A program made the position numbers and the translations under genes. Below are positions 56,892 through 64,000 of a stretch of DNA of 64,000 bases, in pieces; position 1 is the first letter of the stretch, and each line of letters starts with the position of its first letter. Source of the DNA: Paulinella micropora (Eukaryota > Cercozoa > Imbricatea > Euglyphida); contig BJOX01000272.1 in assembly GCA_009731375.1 (NCBI GenBank), forward strand, positions 149,910 through 213,909, read 5' to 3'. Below the pieces are notes generated by a model. It ran no database searches. It was given only the letters and a program-made list of their open reading frames with translations, and was not told the DNA's origin.

Positions 56892-57517
56892 NNNNNNNNN
56901 NNNNNNNNNNNNNNNNNNNNNNNNNNNNNNNNNNNNNNNNNNNNNNNNNNNNNNNNNNNNNNNNNNNNNNNNNNNNNNNNNNNNNNNNNNNNNNNNNNNN
57001 NNNNNNNNNNNNNNNNNNNNNNNNNNNNNNNNNNNNNNNNNNNNNNNNNNNNNNNNNNNNNNNNNNNNNNNNNNNNNNNNNNNNNNNNNNNNNNNNNNNN
57101 NNNNNNNNNNNNNNNNNNNNNNNNNNNNNNNNNNNNNNNNNNNNNNNNNNNNNNNNNNNNNNNNNNNNNNNNNNNNNNNNNNNNNNNNNNNNNNNNNNNN
57201 NNNNNNNNNNNNNNNNNNNNNNNNNNNNNNNNNNNNNNNNNNNNNNNNNNNNNNNNNNNNNNNNNNNNNNNNNNNNNNNNNNNNNNNNNNNNNNNNNNNN
57301 NNNNNNNNNNNNNNNNNNNNNNNNNNNNNNNNNNNNNNNNNNNNNNNNNNNNNNNNNNNNNNNNNNNNNNNNNNNNNNNNNNNNNNNNNNNNNNNNNNNN
57401 NNNNNNNNNNNNNNNNNNNNNNNNNNNNNNNNNNNNNNNNNNNNNNNNNNNNNNNNNNNNNNNNNNNNNNNNNNNNNNNNNNNNNNNNNNNNNNNNNNNN
57501 NNNNNNNNNNNNNNNNN
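56892..57517. other. Assembly gap inside the provirus
   Basis: 626 unknown bases; may hold the start of the partial minus-strand gene and another small gene. Confidence 0.99.
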
Positions 57518-57556
57518 TTGGTTAGGTCAGAAAAGAAAGAATAAAAAGAAATAAAG

Positions 57557-58051
57557 ATGTCCAACGATAGTATTAGTCTAATCTCCCGCTCTGCCCCAGA
57601 GACTGATGAAGATGTTGAAAGAAGAATAAAAAGAAGAAAAACGAGAAATGATTTGGAACTACAAGAGGGGCAAATAGAGAAATTAGTTGGCGAAAACAAA
57701 AATATTGACAAACAAATTCAGTCTCTTGAAAAAAAGAAAGCCAAGAATGAGCAAGAAATAAAAGCTCTACAAAAACAAGTAAAGAAAATAAAGCAAGCGA
57801 GAGAAGATGTTGATATAGCGAAGGGAGTAAAAGAACTAACTATTTCGTTGATTGAAGAAATCACGAAATATAATAGTTGGATAAATAAAGGATTACATAT
57901 TCGGGCTGGGATAACGAGACCAGACGATATGAACGATGTGTTGAGAACGATTACGAGCGAAAGAAAGAGATTAGACGAAGCTATACTAATAGTAAGACGA
58001 AAAATTCACAACAGACAAAAACAAATTCAACCGATGATTGCCGAACAATAA
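57557..58051 (+). CDS. Coiled-coil hypothetical protein, 164 aa
   Basis: ATG follows AAAAAGAAATAAAG. Residues 25-95 are a long coiled coil (QIQSLEKKKAKNEQEIKALQ), and the rest helical. Last gene before the right terminal repeat. No family recognised. Confidence 0.7.
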   Translation: MSNDSISLISRSAPETDEDVERRIKRRKTRNDLELQEGQIEKLVGENKNIDKQIQSLEKKKAKNEQEIKALQKQVKKIKQAREDVDIAKGVKELTISLIEEITKYNSWINKGLHIRAGITRPDDMNDVLRTITSERKRLDEAILIVRRKIHNRQKQIQPMIAEQ

Positions 58052-58231
58052 AACCCCTTGGCAGGTAGGGTTCAAAAAATAGCCTGTGATACCTCCTGTG
58101 TTTTTAAACACTACAAACTTCAATATTACTTAAAAAGCCCTACTAACTTTATGTTGTGGGGTAGGTCAATGGATGAGAGTGGTGGTGTCTGCTACTAATT
58201 TTCGCTTATTTCCTTCGTCAAGCTGTATTGG

Positions 58232-58355
58232 TCCTTTTTGATTTCCTCTTGATTTCTTAATTATTTCTTATGATGGTGATTTTTGGTCCTAAAAGACCCT
58301 TTTCGGGCTGGTATTTTTCTTGAAAATACCTGCGCGAAAAGGGTGATCATCTTCT
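58232..58355 (-). repeat. Right terminal inverted repeat of the provirus
   Basis: Reverse complement of 37,314-37,437 with one base change. It contains the same internal hairpin at 58,297-58,344, and GAAGCTA follows at 58,357. Confidence 0.95.
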
Positions 58356-58356
58356 C

Positions 58357-58509
58357 GAAGCTACCAACAAGACGCCCAACAACGAGGAAACAGAACAACC
58401 CCCCGATGACGACGCAAACTCAACACCTGAAACCGTCAACACCAGCACTCTAACGGACAACGCCGACACAACCCATGAACCAACCAACAACAACAACAAC
58501 AACAACAAC

Positions 58510-58540
<31 letters not shown>

Positions 58541-59567
58541 TAGTGTATCTCCTGCCAATTGCTGAGCCAAAAGGCCATGTGCATCCAGTCCTCCATTCCA
58601 TAAGGAAAGTCTCCACACCAATCGGTGGAATAAAGGAAGTGACGGCATAGAACATTACTCTANNNNNNNNNNTAACCAACAAAGCGAAACCCACGTACAA
58701 GCAATCGAGAAGACTCAAAAAACGGCCCAGAAACACAAGTAACTACTGCAAACACACCAAGCGGAACTCAACCAGCTCACGGCCAGCGTAGACTCAATCC
58801 GACTAGAGATAAACGAAACTAAGCTTCGACTTAACGAGATGAAGGAAATGCAGGAACGCCACGCAAAAACACAACCACCTGCTATGTATAGTCAATGTGC
58901 AACTAACGCAACCCAGTCACTCAAAAACATACATGCCAACGCAAACACCAACACACACAACTACCCACTAGAACGCAAACAGACAGAGAACCAAAAACAA
59001 AACCAACGAGACCCAACATGTGAGCTTAGCATCTCAGGCATACCATACCAACCCAAAGAAAACACACTAAACATAGTGAAAGCCATGATGGATGCAAAAA
59101 ACATTCCATACCAAGAGGGAGATATCACGAAATGCTTCAGAGCAAAGAGCACAAAACCCATGCGAGAGGAACCCAAACAACCACCAGCTATCATAGTGCG
59201 CTTTAGCTCAAACAACCTCAAAACGCACTTCAAAAAGCACGACCCACTCCAGCCCCTCACCCACGACACAGTAAACTGGAAAGACACACATCTTGCAAAC
59301 AAAACATTCAAAATATTTATCAATGAAAGCGTCCCACCAAACACACTCATGCTTCTGAAACAGGCGATCAAGCTCAAGAATGAACTAGTTGAGGCTACTG
59401 GCACAACCATCTACGTTTGGACAAGAGACTGGGAAGTTTTCTTCAAGGACCAGACAAGGGAGCACAGGTTGATAATCAAAACAGAAGAAGACATAAGCAT
59501 AATCAAAGACCTCTACATGCTCCGCAAACCAAACACACAGCACAGCAAAATCCCCACAAACACCTAA
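58357..59567 (+). CDS. Non-LTR retrotransposon ORF1, 3' part
   Basis: Continues the frame broken at 37,303 (EATNKTPNNEETEQ...), passes an AAC/AAT tract, then a repeat-C insertion (58,545-58,662) and a 10-N gap. After the gap a coiled coil resumes, has a TAA near 58,740, and from ATG 58,839 is open for 242 aa. It has a helical stretch, then CELSISGIPYQPKENTLN and later FKIFINESVPPNTLMLLKQA, the layout of L1-type ORF1 RNA-binding proteins. It ends TAA directly before the ORF2 ATG. Degraded copy. Confidence 0.7.
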
Positions 59568-60701
59568 ATGAGCTCTCAAAATAAACCCCCAAATCATCTC
59601 GTCCACCCTAACCTCCTCCCACAATCCTTCAAACCATACCTGTCTCTCACCTCTAAAAATAACAAAAATAAAACATATAATAAGAACATAAAAAACAACA
59701 ACAATAATAACAATAATAACAATAATAATAACAATAAAAACAACAATAACGCACACAACAATACACTCACAATATATCACACCAACATCCACTCCCTCAA
59801 AGCACATTATCAAAACCTAATCACACACCTACAACTCCTACCATTCCAACCAGACATCATCATACTCACAGATAACTACATCAACCAATCAATCAGTAAC
59901 AACGCATTCCCTATCCCTACATACATAGCTAAACATCACATCGACATCTCAATATATTATAAAAGCAACATGCACATCACAATAGACGACAAACAAACCA
60001 TATCGGACTCATGCAAAACACCACTAACTCTAAGAATATATAATAATAAACTTAAAAATAAACCAATACACACAATAATAGGTATGTACAGACGCCCACT
60101 CATAGACAAACAATTCACACACGCATTACAAAATAACATAAACAGCATACTACACAAAACACCCACAAGCACAATAACACTGGTAGGCGACATTAACTAC
60201 AACCTACTTGACAACATACATAAACCACACACAGATTTTCAAAACCTAATGATACACAACAACCTCTACACTACAATAACAAAAGCAACGAGACACGACA
60301 TGGTCCACACAACATCCCACACACTCATAGACATGATAATCACCAACATTAATGCTAACATAGAATCAAACATCATAAGCCCATGCGTATCAGACCATCA
60401 TCCCATATACGCAATAATACACACCCGCACAAAAAAACCAGACACAAACAACACACCCACACTCACCAAAAGCATATATGAGAAAAACAAAGACACAATC
60501 CTAGCAAACCTCAAAACACAGTTAGAATACATCACACAAGACAACACAGAAAACAGCGACACAAACCAAAAATTTAGATGCATACAAACAACAATAACAA
60601 AAGTTATAGAACACTTCGAACGAAAGCCTAAACAAAGTAATAGAAGAAAGAGCTGGTGCAACCCCATAATAAAGAGGCAAATAAGAAAAAAGCACCTACT
60701 A
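59568..60701 (+). CDS. Non-LTR retrotransposon ORF2, APE-type endonuclease part
   Basis: ATG abuts the ORF1 stop. After an Asn-rich start the endonuclease motifs follow: TIYHTNIHSLKAHYQNLITH, PDIIILTDNYI, IIGMYRRP, LVGDINYNLL and a late SDHHPIYAII. These match the apurinic-type endonuclease that nicks target DNA. The reverse transcriptase would follow but is lost: the frame runs into an N-gap (60,702-60,853) and the next known bases are a gypsy LTR. Confidence 0.82.
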
Positions 60702-60853
60702 NNNNNNNNNNNNNNNNNNNNNNNNNNNNNNNNNNNNNNNNNNNNNNNNNNNNNNNNNNNNNNNNNNNNNNNNNNNNNNNNNNNNNNNNNNNNNNNNNNN
60801 NNNNNNNNNNNNNNNNNNNNNNNNNNNNNNNNNNNNNNNNNNNNNNNNNNNNN

Positions 60854-63800
60854 CAGACCAGGAATAAAATGGCATCAGGTCCAATCCGGACAAATAATAC
60901 TGAAAAACAAGCTGGTGCACCTGTCACCAGGAAAAGGTATTTTTACCGGCTATCCGGGGGGTGATGCCTACAGTACCCCCTCCTGATTTTATGATGGAAA
61001 TAGCATTTTCGTCATACACCTTCTGATTTCTTTCTGCAAATAGTATGCGCTATGAAGTCATGCAACACAGCGCATCGACCCACGGATAGACGCTAAAAGA
61101 CGATAAATATATCCTCATACGGCACGTCAAAGCGGATTCTCTAGCCTTTCTTGTAAATTTTGAACTCCTTCCCCTCAAATTTTTTTTCGGAAGTATGTCA
61201 AGAACAAACGTACAATTAATAAAAAATACAAGCAACGTGGTGCTGTAGTACGATTCCCCCTTTGATCTCCTTCTTCTTCTTATCATTATTTATTATTATT
61301 ATTATTCACAGGGAGATCGTAAGTACATTGTCTTTTTTAATGACATACCCTTGTATAAGGCTGATATCATATGATATAGTATTAGGGGGCCAGTCCTAAA
61401 AGCTATATCCGAAGTCGAGGTGTATGTACCCGACCCTGCGATATACCGACACAAGTAGAGATTGACCGTGCTCAGGTACGACAGTATATAATCTATCGTA
61501 AAAAATAATTTAATGAAAGTTTCAGAGAACATTTCATTTTCGAGAACATCATCCCAGGACTTGGAAAGGGTCATACCCGGGAACACCATCGCTCAATACA
61601 CTAGCGATCCCCGTATACGGTGTAGTATCATCGTCGATCGACCTTTCGCACTCGTATGTTGCGATCGAATGCCAAGTTATATCACTGAGTCTTTTTAATA
61701 TTCATATTGATAACTGATGATGCATGATCAAATCATGATACGCCGTGGGCAATCAATCAGTTTATTTGAGACGCATAAAGAAAAATAGTTTCTTTGTCAC
61801 TGCCTTCGTCGTCTGGCGCGGATTTCTTTGCCTGGTGGAGGACCACCAACAAAAGTCAGATCGAACTTTGACTGTTCGAGAATGTCCCAGATCTTATTAG
61901 GGATTCCGCCCAACGATAATTCAAAAGGGACATCAAGCACTCCTCTTGGCAGTGTCTGAATGGTCCACGCAGTGTAATCCTTGTCTCTGGGAGTAATTGT
62001 ATCATCCCATGTCTCGAGACTTTTTGCGTCTTTATATACTGGCAGATAATGTCTTGCCTTTGGATCCTCAACCGGGTCCATACTTCTCCAGAACTGGAGT
62101 ATCGGTTGTACTATCTTTGCGGCTGATGATATTTTGAGTGTCCGTGTGACACGCATCTGTCGTGGGACCGCCACGACCCGCATCAAGTATAAGTCTGAGA
62201 GAGTGTCATCAGCGACATGTTGTTCCGCTGGTCTCATCAGATAGAAAACATTTTTCACCCATGCGATGGTTGCTATCGCATCGCCTTCCTTCCATCGCTC
62301 ATGGACAATCTCAACGTTGCCCGCGTTTGGGTCAGTGTCCGTCCCCTCCTCCTCCTGGTGGACGTCCTTTGATCTCATCGACCTCATCGCCTTCCTCGGT
62401 TGGTCGTTGATAAGATCATTCCGCGCTCTCCTTAGCTGCGCCTCTGTGATCTTCTCCTTCTTTCCGCTATGCTCTCGCGGAGACTTGGACTGAGTCCCCA
62501 CCGCGCTTATGCGGTCAGTCTTCTCCTTGCTGTCCACCTCACTCTCCTCCTTCTCAGCTATCGGTGCCCGATAAGCATCGTCTTGGTCTATGCCAGCCTC
62601 CTTGTGGATGGGCGGCACCTCTTTGAAATCATCCTTCATCCGTTTTAACGCCTCCTCAACGGATTCATCTTCCAGTAAGAAGGGATCATACTTAATCAGC
62701 CTTCTTACATTCACAATTTGCACCTTCCCTCTACCCCTGATCTTGTAATTCAGAGGTCCCGTCTGTTCCATAATCTGATAAGGTCCTTTCCAGTGAGTGA
62801 ACAGCTTAGAGCTGACTCCCTTCGGGACTTGAGGATGGTACAATAGTACAATATCCCCGACCTGGAACTTGATCTGATCCAAGTGCGCTTGTCGCACCCC
62901 TTCAGCATCAGTCTTTCGGCGCTCCGCCTCTCTATGCGCCCTGACTATTTGTTCCGCCTCCATCTTCACTCTAAGTCTCATCCCAAACAACTCATCCGCA
63001 TCCGCCCAAGTGTCTTTTGGGTGAAGGAGCGAAGTCGGGATATCAGGCTCACGCCCATATACTAACTGATATGGCGAGATTGAGCTCTTCGAGCCTCCTA
63101 ACGCCGTAGAGGGTAGACAGTTCATTGCAAACGCAAATGATGGTGCTGCCTCGACCCATGCTCTTTGATTCTCCTTCTTCGTGCAATACATCTTTAGCGA
63201 GGCTTTGAGGGGTCTGTGTACCCGCTCGATTTTCCCATTTGCTCGCGGGTTATAGGCAGTAACATATTGCCATTTCATCCCGTAATACTTAGATAGTTTG
63301 TCGATGACCTCGTTATTAAAGTCCGAGCCTCGATCAGAACATATCTTTCTTGGTACTCCGATCTGTGAGATGATCCTATCGATCAGCGCCTCGGCCGTCG
63401 TCTTGCCGGTAACGTCTTTGACAGGGATGATCCACACATAGTTGGTGGCTCTGTCAATAGCCGTAAGGAGGTATTTGTAACCATCCTTCGATTCTGGGAA
63501 AGGTCCCACATGATCAATGTGTATAAACTCAAACATCCCCGCATGAAGAGGAAATTCGCCAATCAGGCCGAAATTTGCCTTCAGTGGTGTTTTGTTTATC
63601 TTGCACGGGATGCATGCATCCACCGCCTGATCTATCTCCTCCTTCATCTTCTTCCACCAGAATCGCCTCGCTACGAACATATGAGTTCGTTGTCGACCCG
63701 GATGCGCCAAAAGTGGGCAATTGTGGGCTGCGACAAATATAAATCGTCTCAGACTCTCCGGTACCCAAAGGGTCCATTTGTCCGGCTGTGACGCATAGCG

Positions 63801-64000
63801 ACCGTGAAGGCCCTTGTACCACAGTAGACCATCTCTCCATCCCATCTCCTTCATCTGATCTTTGATCGCTTTCGTCATCCGTAGCTCATCCGGGTTCTGA
63901 TATAACTGTATCAGTTCTTTAAACTCCGGATCTTGAGCCTGTTGTTGCCTCCATGCGGTAGGCGAGGCTATATGGATAGTACCATCTTCTAGCCGTACCC
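60854..64000 (-). mobile_element. Ty3/gypsy LTR retrotransposon, copy 2 (partial, inverted)
   Basis: In minus-strand order: pol from the window edge to 61,797, the untranslated region (61,796-60,973), and a 3' LTR starting TGTAGGCATCAC at 60,972 and cut by the gap at 60,853. It is nearly identical to copy 1 in the shared parts of pol. Confidence 0.92.
61797..64000 (-). CDS. pol: Pol C-terminal part: integrase and long tail (copy 2)
   Basis: Open from the window edge to a TGA at 61,797. It contains the HHCC finger, the D,D35E core and the C-terminal region matching copy 1. After KEVPPIHKEAG it continues with about 270 more residues (DDAYRAPIAEKEESEVDS...), a charged linker and then a region ending KEIRARRRRQ. 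This tail is missing from copy 1. Confidence 0.92.
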   Translation of the reverse strand, partial: VRLEDGTIHIASPTAWRQQQAQDPEFKELIQLYQNPDELRMTKAIKDQMKEMGWRDGLLWYKGLHGRYASQPDKWTLWVPESLRRFIFVAAHNCPLLAHPGRQRTHMFVARRFWWKKMKEEIDQAVDACIPCKINKTPLKANFGLIGEFPLHAGMFEFIHIDHVGPFPESKDGYKYLLTAIDRATNYVWIIPVKDVTGKTTAEALIDRIISQIGVPRKICSDRGSDFNNEVIDKLSKYYGMKWQYVTAYNPRANGKIERVHRPLKASLKMYCTKKENQRAWVEAAPSFAFAMNCLPSTALGGSKSSISPYQLVYGREPDIPTSLLHPKDTWADADELFGMRLRVKMEAEQIVRAHREAERRKTDAEGVRQAHLDQIKFQVGDIVLLYHPQVPKGVSSKLFTHWKGPYQIMEQTGPLNYKIRGRGKVQIVNVRRLIKYDPFLLEDESVEEALKRMKDDFKEVPPIHKEAGIDQDDAYRAPIAEKEESEVDSKEKTDRISAVGTQSKSPREHSGKKEKITEAQLRRARNDLINDQPRKAMRSMRSKDVHQEEEGTDTDPNAGNVEIVHERWKEGDAIATIAWVKNVFYLMRPAEQHVADDTLSDLYLMRVVAVPRQMRVTRTLKISSAAKIVQPILQFWRSMDPVEDPKARHYLPVYKDAKSLETWDDTITPRDKDYTAWTIQTLPRGVLDVPFELSLGGIPNKIWDILEQSKFDLTFVGGPPPGKEIRARRRRQ

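Larger units (their letters stand above)
37314..58355. mobile_element. Integrated Polinton-like virus / virophage-like provirus, about 21 kb
   Basis: Bounded by 124-bp terminal inverted repeats. GAAGCTA stands at 37,297-37,303 and again at 58,357-58,363, a likely target duplication, although a 10-N gap separates the left copy from the repeat. It carries the Polinton/PLV core: protein-primed PolB, retroviral integrase, double-jelly-roll capsid, minor capsid, packaging ATPase and adenain-type protease. Most morphogenesis genes lie together on the minus strand (42,409-55,016), while the polymerase and integrase near the two ends are on the plus strand. Base composition is AT-rich, unlike host exons. 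Presence of PolB and integrase with lipase and fibre genes fits algal PLVs better than classical animal Polintons. Confidence 0.95.

Overview
This window is nuclear DNA of a microbial eukaryote, most likely an alga or related protist. Host genes are cut into short GT-AG exons. Introns and intergenic DNA are dominated by tetra- and trinucleotide microsatellites. There is a multi-exon pentatricopeptide-repeat (PPR) gene, a tRNA-derived SINE family, Ty3/gypsy and non-LTR retrotransposons, and a large integrated DNA virus. The species cannot be fixed from sequence alone. Host exons look GC-rich; the virus is AT-rich. Nine N-gaps interrupt the window.

Layout. Positions 1-15,000 hold a minus-strand PPR gene of which at least 11 exons with matching intron phases can be read (about 465 codons). 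Its introns are filled with GATA/ATT/AT arrays, minisatellites, three SINE copies and other dispersed repeats. Positions 15,000-19,740 are mainly simple repeats with two candidate terminal exons (about 17,876-18,010 minus; 19,781-19,876 plus). Positions 20,440-31,330 hold a Ty3/gypsy LTR retrotransposon with diverged LTRs, flanked by repeats that include a 278-bp MITE. Positions 32,271-33,656 (minus) encode an intact membrane acyltransferase, the only clear host gene in the right half. Positions 33,800-37,000 are repeats and CT-rich DNA.

The main discovery is at 37,314-58,355: a roughly 21-kb Polinton-like virus (PLV), or virophage-like provirus, with 124-bp terminal inverted repeats and a probable target-site duplication (GAAGCTA). 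It lies inside ORF1 of a non-LTR retrotransposon whose reading frame resumes on the other side. It encodes a protein-primed family B DNA polymerase and a retroviral-type integrase (replication and integration). A double-jelly-roll major capsid protein, a penton-like minor capsid protein, an FtsK/HerA-type packaging ATPase and an adenain/Ulp1-type protease fused to a long coiled-coil and proline-rich domain would build the particle. A very long tail-fibre-like protein with an S74 self-cleaving chaperone, a second fibre-like virion protein, a class-3-like lipase, a small membrane protein and several small proteins complete the set. Three morphogenesis genes (capsid, ATPase, fibre) each carry point lesions, so this copy is either decaying or has consensus errors.

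From 58,356 to 60,701 the split non-LTR element continues (ORF1, then ORF2 with an APE-type endonuclease). From 60,854 to the window end a second gypsy copy lies on the minus strand. It has a longer Pol C-terminus than the first copy, showing that the first lost about 0.9 kb.
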